Source of the DNA: Anniella stebbinsi
Taxonomy: Eukaryota > Chordata > Lepidosauria > Squamata > Anniellidae
Direction of reading: 5' to 3'
NCBI GenBank assembly: GCA_029215795.1
Contig: JARDYH010000001.1
Coordinates: forward strand, 400,991,154-401,055,153
DNA length: 64,000 nucleotides
The translations under genes and the position numbers were made by a program. This document shows, piece after piece, positions 31,301-39,704 of the stretch (within the stretch, counting starts at the first letter, position 1; each line of letters opens with the position of its first letter). The notes below the pieces were generated by a model. It worked only from the letters and a program-made list of their open reading frames with translations. It did not search any database and had not been told where the DNA came from.

Positions 31301-31387
31301 CCCAAGATCGGAGCCCACGGGAAACCGGTGGTTTTTCTACATCCTAAAGACTGTGACGGAGTCCTGGTGGAACTTGAACAACTCTAA
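22991..31387 (+). CDS. MCEE: MCEE, methylmalonyl-CoA epimerase, mitochondrial; gene span of 3 coding exons
   Basis: Coding exons 22991-23021, 29757-30097 and 31235-31387 give 525 bases, 174 residues (human 176). Phases match at both junctions. The enzyme interconverts the two epimers of methylmalonyl-CoA, so that propionyl-CoA from odd-chain fats and some amino acids can enter the mutase step towards succinyl-CoA in the mitochondrial matrix. It is a vicinal-oxygen-chelate fold protein. The expected metal ligands are visible: His48 in GRLNHVAIAV, His120 in LHHICIE and Glu170 in VLVELEQL. Residues 1 to about 38 are rich in Arg/Ser/Ala without acidic residues, fitting a mitochondrial presequence. 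Conserved blocks include AVPDLEKA, PLPEHGV, LELLHPLG and IGAHGKPVVFLHPKDC. It appears intact. Confidence 0.97.
23240..23510. mobile_element. Two palindromic hAT-like fragments
   Basis: 23250-23285 has CTCTCCAGATGTGTTGGACT, then ACAACACCCAT. 23425-23505 has GGCCATGCTGGTTGGGGGAT, then GGGAGTTGTAGTCC. Same family as 20775 and 60012. In MCEE intron 1. Confidence 0.5.
23511..24813. other. MCEE intron 1 interior, no feature recognised
   Basis: No coding exon or clear repeat. 24465-24545 contains two near-copies of a block around GGCCTCTTCTCGTC, a short tandem duplication. Confidence 0.35.
24822..25141. mobile_element. TAGGGTGACC MITE, full copy with perfect 8-bp target duplication
   Basis: 320 bp. 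Ends TAGGGTGACC and the inverse GGTCGCCCTA (one mismatch). The duplication TTTAAGCT is at 24814-24821 and 25142-25149. An 8-bp duplication with these termini points to the hAT superfamily. The interior is two inverted halves meeting near 24990-24998. Confidence 0.92.
25225..25300. mobile_element. hAT (Charlie-like) terminus fragment
   Basis: Inverse reads AATCAGGGGTGTTGAAACTC, then TTCAGTCCATGAGCCACATT, typical of a CAGGGGTG-type hAT end. Only one end is seen. Confidence 0.4.
25301..26742. other. MCEE intron 1 interior, mostly unique
   Basis: A short LINE-tail scrap at 26205-26262 (ATACCACCCAATAGCCGAAG, minus sense) and a 9470-type repeat fragment at 25615-25670. No exon recognised. Confidence 0.35.
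26743..27250 (-). mobile_element. L2-type LINE 3' UTR
   Basis: Minus strand shows the same order of blocks as the 10662 LINE 3' UTR: a GGGATCAGGATACC-like region, GGGCCTTCTCGGTGGTAGCA-like sequence, then AAATAATAAAC-like tail sequence near 26750-26770. Sequence is diverged. Confidence 0.55.
27251..28274. other. MCEE intron 1 interior, no feature recognised
   Basis: I see no exon, tRNA or repeat that I can name in this kilobase. Confidence 0.3.
28285..28320. repeat. (GT)n(GA)n microsatellite
   Basis: GTGTGTGTGTGTGT followed directly by GAGAGAGAGAGAGAGAGA, in MCEE intron 1. Confidence 0.95.
28525..28858 (-). mobile_element. CR1-type LINE 3' UTR fragments
   Basis: AACATAGGAACTGCTGTGCT, GGATCAGGTCAAAGGCCTAT and the GCTGCCTGTGGGAAACGCAC region are typical of the minus-strand end of a CR1 subfamily. 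A second fragment (GTCCAGCATTCTGTGCACAC) follows at about 28707, so there are two partial copies. Confidence 0.65.
28859..29031 (+). mobile_element. TAGGGTGACC MITE, half-length copy
   Basis: Starts TAGGGTGGCCATATGGAAAG and ends shortly after GCAGGAGCTCTGCC, near the element centre. It sits directly against the CR1 fragment above. Confidence 0.75.
29040..29480. mobile_element. AACCCATGG-type inverted repeat element, probable MITE
   Basis: GGCTGGGTTCACATATGCTA at 29058 and GGCTGCATTCACATACCACG at 29459 flank a region rich in AACCCATGGTT / CCATGGTTTAAAC motifs. The ends may be related repeats, but no target duplication is evident. Confidence 0.35.
29757..30097 (+). CDS. MCEE: MCEE coding exon 2
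   Basis: Completes Gly11 and encodes residues 12-124. The acceptor tract is a pure C run, CCCCCCCCCCCCCCAG, ending at 29756. Donor GAG|GTATTT. It carries two metal-binding histidines (GRLNHVAIAV, LHHICIE) and most of the VOC fold. Confidence 0.96.
30490..30823. mobile_element. Long palindrome flanked by 14-bp direct repeats in MCEE intron 2
   Basis: Direct repeats CTGTGTCAAAAATA at 30490-30503 and 30810-30823 bracket about 306 bp. Inside, arms of about 90-115 bp (30507-30625 and 30652-30770) are inverted. They include AATATACTACCAACGC-type sequence, TTTCGGACAATATGTTGT and GGGCAGTTTAATTTTACAAC. The loop is about 25 bp. The inner part (TACCAACGCGTTTCGG region) looks like a TIR element. The 14-bp repeat is long for cut-and-paste transposons, so the insertion route is unclear. 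Confidence 0.7.
30957..31190 (+). mobile_element. tRNA-derived SINE, best copy in the window
   Basis: Begins GAGAGCCAGTGAGGTGTAGT with an A-box-like GTAGTGGTTAG and a B-box-like GGGTTCTAGTCC. It continues CATGAAGCTCACTGGGTGAT, CTACCTCACAGGGTTGTTGT and GTGGGATATAAGTGTAATAA. The LINE-like tail suggests mobilisation by an L2-type LINE. In MCEE intron 2. Confidence 0.85.
31235..31387 (+). CDS. MCEE: MCEE coding exon 3 (C-terminus)
   Basis: Residues 125-174 and TAA at 31385-31387; acceptor TTTTTTTAAG. It begins VDNITEALGELKEKKI, then IGAHGKPVVFLHPKDC and VLVELEQL with the metal-ligand Glu. No canonical poly(A) signal was found soon after the stop. Confidence 0.96.
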   Translation: MDNITEALGELKEKKIRVLSAEPKIGAHGKPVVFLHPKDCDGVLVELEQL

Positions 31388-31555
31388 GCTGTGGATCCTA
31401 CCTAACTTGGGAACTAGAAATGGACTGAAATTAACTACAGGGGGGGGGGGACGTGGCACCTATTTGGGGTTGCATATTCTGTGCTCAAAAATCACTACTC
31501 TCTGTTTTCCTTGTTAATGAAGGTTTTTCGTTTGTTTGTTTTTAACTGAAAAGCA
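31388..31555 (+). other. MCEE: MCEE 3' UTR (extent unknown)
   Basis: Sequence after the stop, with a G run at 31441-31450. No AATAAA or ATTAAA appears before the palindrome at 31556, so the transcript end could lie further on. Confidence 0.4.
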
Positions 31556-31687
31556 TGAATGACTATGGCCCTGTTCAGAAGACACCTTAAACCACGGCTT
31601 TAACCACGGCAACAAAGACAAAAAGCCTTATTCACCGTGGTTAAAGCCGTGTTTTAAGGTGTCTTCTGAACAGGGCCATAGTCATTT
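31556..31687. mobile_element. Palindromic MITE, GTTCAGAAGACACCTTAAAC family
   Basis: Near-perfect hairpin of about 130 bp. Left arm AATGACTATGGCCCTGTTCA with GAAGACACCTTAAACCACGG; right arm is its inverse, ending GGGCCATAGTCATT. It matches both elements in the nest at 16690-16938. It may fall in the MCEE 3' UTR. Confidence 0.8.
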
Positions 31688-32250
31688 GCCAGAAGAAGGA
31701 CAATTTAAAGCTCAAATTCCGATTGTTATTATTTGTCTTCAATTTGGGAAGATGTGCTTTAATTTGGGAAGATTTGGTTGCTTGAACCTCCAAAATAATC
31801 CTTCTTTGGGGGCTGGCTTTGAATTATTGTGGACTGTACAGTTGTACAACAAGCTTAGTGCATATAGAAGTATTTTTTTCCTGTTGCCTTACAACTCCTG
31901 GGCATAATTTTGCATCTGATGGATTTCTAGGTCATCCTTCATGGTTTTGCTCTACATTTGTGAGCAAGTGAGGGCGTCTGCTTTTTTAGCAATTGCTCCA
32001 GTATTCCCTTAAGGAAACAACGGGGGGGGGGGGGGTCATCTTATTTTCTGTATTCGCCATTCTAAGGACTCTTCGAGTATCACATTGATTGGTTCACACA
32101 GTAATATGATGCGTGTGTGGTTGTGTGTGTCTCCATGATTGCTAAGCAACTCTTCCTTACTGTAAAAATTGCTGTCAATAAGCTGCCATTTTGATGCTGT
32201 CAAAAATATACATATATGGAAAAAGGGGGGATATGGAATCTTTTTTAATC

Positions 32251-32450
32251 AGGGTGACGGTTTGAAAAGGAGGACAGGGCTCCTATATCTTTAACAGTTG
32301 TATTGAAAAGGGAATTTCAGCAGGTATCATTTGTATGCATTCAGCACCTGATGAAATTCCCTCCTCATATCAAGAATTAAAGCTCTAGGAGCCCTGCCCT
32401 CTTCTGTATCAGTTCACACTAGGCAGGGCTCCTGCAGCTTTAACCCTTGC
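32251..32450 (+). mobile_element. TAGGGTGACC MITE, truncated copy
   Basis: CAGGGTGACGGTTTGAAAAG, then GGACAGGGCTCCTATATCTT, through the centre to GCAGGGCTCCTGCAGCTTTA. Truncated in the second half. Confidence 0.7.
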
Positions 32451-32650
32451 AAACTGGTGCAGAGGTTGAGCTGGTGTACACACTTGAAACATAGCATTGT
32501 GCTCTGAATGTGCACATCAACTGTCTTTCCGCTGGCTTGCATATTGTGGATAGCCGTATCCTGCCAAGTTTCTTGTTAACTTCTGCTCGCTGCATCATGA
32601 GGGTCCCCATGTGTCCTTCTTAGAGCTGGAGACAGATGCGAATAACTGCC

Positions 32651-32654
<4 letters not shown>

Positions 32655-32698
<44 letters not shown>
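32655..32698. repeat. (TA)n microsatellite, about 22 units
   Basis: An uninterrupted TA run. A highly mutable locus. Confidence 0.97.
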
Positions 32699-32702
<4 letters not shown>

Positions 32703-32764
32703 GAAACTGAGGAATATCAGCCATTACTGTCTCTTTGTCTCAGTAATCTTGGGTGCAAAGTTAG

Positions 32765-32858
32765 GCACCATCCTATGCACGTTTAGACAGAACAAAGCCC
32801 TACAACTCTGGGAGTTGTAGGTCTTTGTTCTGTCTAAACATACACAGGATTGCATCCT
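32765..32858. repeat. Near-perfect 90-bp palindrome
   Basis: TCCTATGCACGTTTAGACAG, AACAAAGCCCTACAACTC, then the inverse AGTTGTAGGTCTTTGTTC and CTGTCTAAACATACACAGGA. One arm recurs at 1723-1774. Small MITE. Confidence 0.65.
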
Positions 32859-32871
32859 AAATCTGTTTTGC

Positions 32872-33188
32872 TAGGGTGACCAGATAAAATCCAGGTCAGG
32901 GCTCATGTAATTTTAACAGTTGTAGAGAAAAGGGAATTTCAGCCAGTATCATTTGTATGCAATTAGTTCCTGGTGATATTCCCTCTTCATCACAACTGTT
33001 AAAGTTGCAGGGGCCCTGCCTTTTGTGTATGGTCACTCTAATATAGTGCATGCACCTTTCACTGTTGTGATGAAGAGAGAATATCACCAGGAACTAATTG
33101 CATACAAATGACACTGGCTGAAATTCCCTTTTCTCTACAGCTGTTAAAGTTACATGAGCCCTGACCTGGATTTTATCTGGTCAGCCTA
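32872..33188. mobile_element. TAGGGTGACC MITE, variant subfamily with perfect 8-bp duplication
   Basis: 317 bp. Starts TAGGGTGACCAGATAAAATC and ends GGTCAGCCTA. Target duplication TGTTTTGC at 32864-32871 and 33189-33196. The variant (AAAATCCAGGTCAGGGCTC) is shared with the copy at 56856, defining a subfamily. Confidence 0.92.
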
Positions 33189-33269
33189 TGTTTTGCACCT
33201 AACAGATTCTAGTCCAATTGAATCTGCCTGAACCTCCAGGTTTCTATCAGACAACTACAATAAACTGCA

Positions 33270-33790
33270 GGTTTTATTTATTTATTTACAGCATTTATAT
33301 ACAGCTCCACATCCAGACAGATTTCAGAGTGGTGAACAATACAGATAGGATAAAATAATTAAAACACCATGTTAAAATAACTGTGACTTTTGAAAACAAA
33401 CAAGAGTTCTGATCAAACTGTGACCCGTCACTCAAGGGAGGCTTCCTGAAATAACAATGAACACTAGGAGTTGAAATCAAAAACATCTAGCAATCTACTT
33501 TCTGTTCACCCTGAATGATTGCCAGGTCATTTCTGGGTCCAATTCAGAGTGGCAGTTCTCCCCTTTAAAGCTCTAAATCTAAATGTCTTCGGTTTGTATG
33601 ATCACCTGAGGTTTCTCCACCAGTATGCACTTTCCCAGCAATTTAGATCAGGCTCTGCTCTGGGTTCTGTCGTACAGAGAGGGGCTACGTTGACCTCCAC
33701 CAGACTATGGTCTTCTCTGCTATAGCCCTGATGGCATGGAATTCCTTTCCAAGGTAAGTTCATAGTTTGTAACTCCATCTGCTTGGTTTT
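33270..33790. mobile_element. Probable LINE-derived sequence, low confidence
   Basis: 33275-33400 resembles a LINE tail in minus sense (TTATTTATTTACAGCATTTA). 33520-33760 (GGGTCCAATTCAGAGTGGCA to CATGGAATTCCTTTCC) resembles diverged L2-type 3' UTR. Homology is weak. Confidence 0.3.
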
Positions 33791-34453
33791 TTTTTTTTTT
33801 TTTGTAGACAACTAAAATGTACTTATGTCAGTTGGTATTTTAAAACTGAAATTGACTGCTGTGTCCCTTGTTTTATGTCTGTTTCGCAGTGCTGGGCATT
33901 CCTGCCACTTTTCAGGGTGACCAGTGAGGCATCTGGTTTTAATGAAGTATTTATTTAACAATAATAACATTAAATAAATGAGGCCAACCAGAGTGAAATC
34001 AGCAATCCCCAAATTCCAATTTCCTCCTAAATGCCCCCTAGTGGCTGAGTATGGCATCTCCCAGTGTTCAAATACTTTTCCACTCAGCTTTCTGTATTTT
34101 AATAGACTATCAGGTTTATGGTAAAATATTCCAGTCCTTTCTGTGCTTTTATGCTTTTGCTTAAGGGGAGCATAAAACGCCTCCTTAATAGCATCCTTAA
34201 TTAAGAGCACATTAAATTCACACATTTTATATAGCACTTTCCTGAGCGGAGAGAGAGAGATAAAGTAAACTTTGATTTCTGCAATAAATTTACCTTCAGT
34301 CAAAACTGAATAATTTATCGTCCTCCGTGCATAATGTGTATGGAACATGTAATAACCCCAAGTTGTAAGGGACTTCATTAAGGCCTGATTTTGTTAAACG
34401 CTTAAGTAGCTGTTCTGCAGATCTCTGTGCTTCCATTTGTAATGTCAGTTTTT

Positions 34454-34458
<5 letters not shown>

Positions 34459-34494
<36 letters not shown>
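34459..34494. repeat. (TAA)n microsatellite
   Basis: About twelve AAT/TAA units. Confidence 0.95.
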
Positions 34495-34639
34495 TTAGAT
34501 AGCCTCATCAAGCAGATAAACCACTGGAAAACAAGACTACGCGAATCAATGATAGGGCAGATACAAACAAGATTGGAAAATATTCCAACGTCATTCCATC
34601 CTGCACATAGCAGATGAAAACCAGGATTTGCTTGCAACA

Positions 34640-34828
34640 GAGCTGCGTTATACTGAGTCAGACCACTGGTCCATCTAGACCAGTATTGTCGACACTGACT
34701 GGCAGCAGTTCCCCAGGGTTCCAGGCAGGGTCTTTCCAGCCCTACATGGAGAAGCTGGGGATCAAACCTGGGACCTTCTGCATGCAAAGCAGAGGCTCTC
34801 TCTCCCACCGAGCGATGGCTCCCACCTT
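34640..34828 (-). mobile_element. tRNA-Ala-like SINE
   Basis: On the minus strand: GGAGCCATCGCTCGGTGGGA, CTCTGCTTTGCATGCAGAAG and GGTCCCAGGTTTGATCCCC. This has A- and B-box-like parts and a TGC anticodon-like loop as in tRNA-Ala. The body continues GACCAGTGGTCTGACTCAGT. Not a functional tRNA because the stems are disrupted. Confidence 0.7.
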
Positions 34829-35099
34829 TCAAAAACAAACTCTTTTCTCAATCTGTGTAGGACAGGGCAGTTGCAGGCTCAATTATTTGGTGTACGTACA
34901 GCAAGCAGAATAAATCTACCTTCTGCAATGTGAAATAATTTGGTGGAACCTCTGGCAGTTTGCCTTCCTATAAAAATAAGGAGGGGGCATTTAAAAATTC
35001 CTAGCTAGATGGGGACTTCCCTTGGCAAAGGGCTGCTGCAGACACCGCTTTCCAGCTTGAAGGAATAGCCAAGGGTGAATTTTGAAAGAGCCCTCTTAA

Positions 35100-35490
35100 A
35101 AGTATAAAATAAACTCAAAGGCCTGGCACTTGAAGAAGCGAGGGAGGCAGGCAGGAGCAAGCAGAAAGACCATCAGGGGCTGCTCCAGTTGGAACGCCCC
35201 CACCCCGGGCTAACGGTCATCTTGACCCTGTGGAGAAGGAGCTGTTGGTCTGTCCCTCCTTTGGGAGATGGGGGTGGGGAGTAGGGCCTTCCCACCAGCC
35301 CTGCTGAACAGCCTCCTTAATTTCTTTTTCCTTTTTTCCCTCTTCCCTCCCCATCCTCTTTGCCTTGTGTGTCATGTCTTTTTTTTAGAATGTAAGCCTG
35401 AGGGCAGGGACTGTCTTTACTGATCAGTTGTAAGCCGCTCTGGGAGCCTTTTTGGCTGAGGGGCGGGATAAAAATACTATAAATAAATAA
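35100..35490 (+). mobile_element. Probable LINE 3' tail (GTAAGCCGCTCTGGGAGCC type)
   Basis: The end TTGTAAGCCGCTCTGGGAGC, then GGCTGAGGGGCGGGATAAAA and (TAAA)n has the form of a non-LTR retrotransposon 3' end. The upstream part is pyrimidine-rich. Family assignment is uncertain. Confidence 0.45.
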
Positions 35491-35719
35491 AATAATTTGC
35501 TGATTTCCAATTAACAGCTATTAGCAAACTTGCTGCTGGCCAGAAAAAAATCAGGAGCTCTTTATGTCTCATTTGTGTATTAGAGTCCGTATAAAGAAGA
35601 TAGCAGTTGCAGTTCTGCGGATAGTGTTAAATCTTGTTGTGTGACCGCACTGATGAGGCAAAGATCCAGACCCCAAACCTTTACACTTGTGGGCAGTCCC
35701 AACACATATGCAGGTAGGT

Positions 35720-36115
35720 GTTTCTGGTGACTCCACACCTCTAACAAGTAGGGTTCACGTTACAATTAAACTAGGAGGATCATCAGATGGGGGAGGGGGG
35801 AATCGTGTTTCTTTACCGTCGCTTTTCCTGTTGCTGCTGTCCCAAAATAGGGATGAGCAGCTTCTTCTTTTTTCACACGGGGAGGAAAGAGGAAGCAAGC
35901 AACGACCACGTGGTCCATTCAGTGGGCGGTTTTATCTCGCAGCTTCTCCTGCACACAGGAAGTAATGGCGGCAAGTTTCATTACAGCAGAAAAAAATCAG
36001 ATTTTCTGGGTCTTATTTTGTGACCGAAAAAAATGCAGAAGGAGCGGGAGAGGCATGGAAAGATCACTGCGTCATCAAAATATCCCGCAATGAACTGTGA
36101 GTGGCCAGTCGCGAG
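35720..36115. mobile_element. Probable non-autonomous DNA transposon
   Basis: A GC-richer block containing CACACGGGGAGGAAAGAGGA, ACGACCACGTGGTCCATTCA and GCGGCAAGTTTCATTACAGC. I have a general memory of this type of repeat in squamates, but no clear inverted ends were found here. Confidence 0.35.
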
Positions 36116-36255
36116 CGTGTGATAAAACGCTTGTCTGGAAAAGCTCTAACTCTCCTTGTTTGGCCTTACATACCAGCTGGGCCTCATCTTCAGTGTATTT
36201 TCTTTCACTGCATGTGACACAGACTTCCCCTGGCCAACTTTTGCTCCCTCTACCT

Positions 36256-36715
36256 TATTTATTTATTTATTTATCACATTTTTATACCGCCCAATAGCTG
36301 AAGCTCTCTGGGTGGTTTACAAAAATTAAAACCAAGGCAAGTATTCAAAATATAAAACAACAACAGTATAAAAACGTAGCATAAAATACAATATAAAAGC
36401 ACAAGCAGGATAAAACCGAGCAGCAATGCAGAGATCTATACAGTTTTAAAATACAGATTTAAAACAGCAAGGTTTAAAATTAAGCTGATAAGCTGTTAAA
36501 ATACTGCGGAAATAAAAAGCTCTTCTTCACCTGGCGTCTAAAGGAGTATAATGTAGGTGCCAGGCGGACCTCTCTGGGGAGCTCATTCCGCAGCCGGGGT
36601 GCCACAGCAGAGAAGGCCCTCCTCCTGGTAGCCATCTGCCTCACTTCCTTTGGCAGGGGCTCACGGAGAAGGAGAAGGCATTGGTATGCCTTGCCAATAA
36701 CCATAGCATTTAACA
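36256..36715 (-). mobile_element. L2-type LINE 3' UTR and tail
   Basis: Minus strand ends GTAAACCACCCAGAGAGCTT, then TTGGGCGGTATAAAAATGTG and (ATAA)n. Upstream it has GGTGAAGAAGAGCTTTTTAT and CTGCGGAATGAGCTCCCCAG. Same family as 10662 and 63595. Confidence 0.75.
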
Positions 36716-36859
36716 ACTAAAATATTTTTGCAGCTAAGACAGATTATTTCTGACAAATTGACCAGAGGATACCAGTCGAGTTAATGTCCAAGAGAGTTTG
36801 CTTTATTTAATGGATTTTTCGGCAACCTTCTCCCGAAGCAGCTTGCAAAGATACTATAT

Positions 36860-36960
36860 AGCCTTCCCCCAACCTGGTGCCACCCTCCAGATGTGTCAGA
36901 CTGCAACTCCCATGGGGGTTGCAGTCCGACACATTTGGAGGGCCTCAGTTTAGTCGAAGG
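36860..36960. mobile_element. Palindromic hAT-like element (CTCCAGATGTGTCAGACTGC)
   Basis: TTCCCCCAACCTGGTGCCAC, CTCCAGATGTGTCAGACTGC, a short centre, then GCAGTCCGACACATTTGGAG and GGCCTC. A compact member of the 20775/60012 family. Confidence 0.6.
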
Positions 36961-37167
36961 TCGACATGAAACAATGGATATCTCTATATCTGTGCTTAAA
37001 TGTCAGCGACCGTAAGATGGCCCTGCACACAAGCAGCAGCTAACTGGAAGAACTTCCTTGGACAGGAGCAGTCTACCGTGAAGGCAGTCAGCTAGGGTCC
37101 AATTCCTGGCAGGGAAATGCAATCCCTCCCTGTGGTCCAGAGAGCAGCAGGGAGAGAACAGCAGGTA

Positions 37168-37433
37168 GCAGCGGAGGCTGGTGGCTCCGACATCAGTGGG
37201 CTGGTGAATCCGCTCCGGGCTTCAATCAGAACACTTAACAGAGCGATCCAAGGTGCGAATCAAACAGGCACGCGTGTCATTTGGCCCTTCTAGCGCCATG
37301 AGAAGATGGCAGCAAAGAAGCAGGACCGCCTGGCATCGCTCCTTCAAAGTTCGGGCTGGTTCCGACTGAAACCTGGAGCGGATTCGCCGCCCCGCTGACG
37401 TCAGGGCCACCAGCCTCCACTGGCGGACAGCCC
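37168..37433. mobile_element. CAGCGGAGGCTGGTGGCTCC inverted-repeat MITE
   Basis: Left end CAGCGGAGGCTGGTGGCTCC; right end the inverse GGCCACCAGCCTCCACTG. Arms of about 70 bp include GGTGAATCCGCTCCGGG / GAGCGGATTCGCC. Possible degraded target repeat GCAGGTAG / GCGGACAG (5 of 8 match). Copies at 44578 and 52253. Confidence 0.65.
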
Positions 37434-37559
37434 TACTTTCTCAGGCCCCCATGAACTCCGTGTCACACGGAGGAGAAGGGAAGGCATGAAAGAGGAGGCC
37501 AGGATGTGGCTGGACCTGTGGGCTGCTCTCCAGTAAGGCGAGAAAGAAAGAAGGGGAAA

Positions 37560-37868
37560 TAGGGTGACCCTATGGAAAGGAGGACCTGGCTCCTGTATCT
37601 TTAACAGTTGTCCAGAAAAGGGAATTTCAGCAGGTGGCATTTGTTTGCATGCAGCACCTGGTTAAATGCCCTCTTCATCACAACAGTTAAAGCTGCCCTC
37701 TTTTGTGTCTGGCCACTTCGTTATAGCTCCTGCAGCTTTAACTGTCGTGACGAAGAGGGGATTTCACCAGGTGCTGCATCCGTACAAATGACACCTGCTG
37801 AAATTCCCATTTCTATGCAAGTGTTAAAGATACAGGAGCCCAGTCCTCCTTTCCATAAGGTCACCCTA
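37560..37868. mobile_element. TAGGGTGACC MITE, full copy
   Basis: Starts TAGGGTGACCCTATGGAAAG, ends CCATAAGGTCACCCTA. Flanking 8-mers AGGGGAAA and AGGAAAAA match at 6 of 8, consistent with an aged duplication. It lies directly beside the CpG island at 37880. Confidence 0.85.
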
Positions 37869-37879
37869 AGGAAAAAGGA

Positions 37880-38720
37880 AAGCAGCCTCCGGTGGCGGCT
37901 TGGAGGCTGCTGCGCCATGCAGGTTCCCGGGCGCTCGCCTCCCCCACTCAGCTTCCCGGGTTCATTAGTAGTCTCGGTGTGTGGCTGAGGAGCAGCGAAG
38001 CCACACAAAAGAGCGCTTGCAGCTGCCGCTGCCTCGCCTCCTCCTCCTCCTCCAGCCCGTTCTCTCCATCTCCAGGCTGCCTGCAAGGGAGTCAGCTCCC
38101 TGGCTGGCTGGGGGAAGGACAAATAACCGCGGCGTTTCCCTTGGACAGGTGAGGAGGTGGGGAGGAGGTGGGGGGGTGGAAGGTGAGACAAAGCCCAGGG
38201 GGTGATGGATGGATAGAATGGCTCCCAGCTTCCCAAGATCTCCTGTGCATGCCTAGATGTCTCTGCGTCTCGGTCCGTGGAGGCAGCCCTCTCCTAGGGT
38301 CTCCTACGAGAGAGGGAGAGATGCAGCCGAAGCTGGGTGCAGCGAAATCTTCGCCTTCACCCTTGAGCGTGATGCTTGCATCCCTTAAAGGGGAGGAGAG
38401 GGTGCAGGCAACCGCCCCCCTCTCTTTTTGCCCAGGGGTGGGTGGGTTGCTGAGATCCAGGCGCTGTTGTTTCTCCTCCCCCCCTCCCCTTCTTTGCTTT
38501 GCACCTGAGGGTTGAGGCTGCCACCTGGGAACAGGCTGCAGGGAAGTCCTCTGTCTCTCCTCCACAGACCCCCCCCCCTCCACCGCCCTGCAAACTTCTG
38601 ACAGGGCGATGCAGGATGGGTGCTCTTCGCCTAGGGCGCTGCATCCAAATCGGCCACCCTGCCTGGCTTCTCCCTCCCCCCCCCTTCTAACACCCCGGTC
38701 CCCTTCCCCAGCGGCGGAGA
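37880..38720. promoter_or_regulatory. CpG island, possible promoter and untranslated first exon of an unknown plus-strand gene
   Basis: About 800 bp of GC- and CpG-rich DNA, with GAGGAGCAGCGAAGCCACAC, GCTGCCGCTGCCTCGCCTCC and AACCGCGGCGTTTCCC. A strong donor GGACAG|GTGAGG lies at 38143-38154. No convincing initiator frame is present. An exon of about 37890-38148 splicing to downstream coding exons beyond the window is plausible. The minus-strand frame (38092-38784) is likely a GC artefact. Confidence 0.5.
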
Positions 38721-38829
38721 GTCTGTATCTGCGTGGGAAGTCATGGCGTGAAACCGCCAGGTCTAAAATTTGAAGGAAAAACAAACCAATAGTGATTTGG
38801 ATCGGGTAGATTTAAGGGTGAAACTGTGC

Positions 38830-38935
38830 AAGGCAGCCTTTCCCCTCCGGATGCCCCGGACTGCAGGTCCCATCACCCACAGGCAATGGGCAGGCTGGTT
38901 GGAGATAATGGGGTACAGGTTGGGGGAGGCTGATG
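38830..38935. mobile_element. Palindromic hAT-like fragment
   Basis: CAGCCTTTCCCCTCCGGATG, GGACTGCAGGTCCCATCACC, then GGCAGGCTGGTTGGAGATAA and AGGTTGGGGGAGGCTG. A diverged member of the 60012 family. Confidence 0.4.
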
Positions 38936-39174
38936 CAAGCGCTTAGTGAGGGTGCTATGGAGAAGTGGGGGGGCATAACAGCTATTTTCCACCCCACCTA
39001 ATTTGCCTCCGCCCCCAAGCATACATTTATGGTGTGGGAGAGCAAAACCTGATTCTTAGAAAGAGGCAACTTGGTGAACAGGAGTATCATGTTGTTGATG
39101 CCGTTGGGTATATTTGTGTATGTGTGTTTTAAAGGTTTCATGCTTGGCTCTGGAGGATGCGAGCAAGGCGGTGT

Positions 39175-39205
<31 letters not shown>
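39175..39205. repeat. (TC)n microsatellite
   Basis: A TC run of about 12 units followed by a pyrimidine-rich stretch. Confidence 0.9.
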
Positions 39206-39206
<1 letters not shown>

Positions 39207-39395
39207 CCTTCCCCCCCTCTTTTTTCCTCGGCCAGTCTGTCACCATGGCTTGGGGCCAGGAGGCATGAACACTCGGGGAGCAGGGAATCAGTGCGGTTCT
39301 TTGGGTCGCCCTGCGTCTGCTTTGCAAGGAGGCATGGAGATTTCCTCCCCCTGGCACAGGGCTGGCATCTTTATCTTGCCTGCTATTGTGGAAGC

Positions 39396-39396
<1 letters not shown>

Positions 39397-39446
<50 letters not shown>
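39397..39446. repeat. (GA)n microsatellite, about 23 units
   Basis: A long AGAGAG run. Together with the TC run it could form an inverted polypurine/polypyrimidine pair. Confidence 0.95.
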
Positions 39447-39448
<2 letters not shown>

Positions 39449-39651
39449 GAGTGTGAGAGACGGATTTGCTAGTTCTGCTGCTCCTGGCTGATTGCCCTTG
39501 TATGGAAACCCAGGATGGGGGAACAGTCTCTAGACGAAAAAGAGGTGACAGAAGAAGCTTCCTTCTAAACCGCAGCCTCTTTGCTTTGTTCCGGTTTGAC
39601 CTGTCTTGGCTGTCTTCCCTGCAATGACCCTCCATCATAGATCTTACTGCA

Positions 39652-39660
39652 CTGTTGTTG

Positions 39661-39704
<44 letters not shown>
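39652..39704. repeat. (TTG)n(TTA)n microsatellite
   Basis: TTGTTGTTGTTA then about 14 TTA units. Confidence 0.95.

Noticed and set aside
34640..34828. tRNA-Ala-like sequence as a functional tRNA gene
   Set aside because: Stems are disrupted and the sequence continues into a SINE body; other copies at 42690 and 56430 show it is dispersed.
38092..38784. Minus-strand frame of 230 codons in the GC-rich island
   Set aside because: Low-complexity, rich in G/R/E/S from purine-rich CpG DNA, with competing frames on the other strand and no family resemblance.
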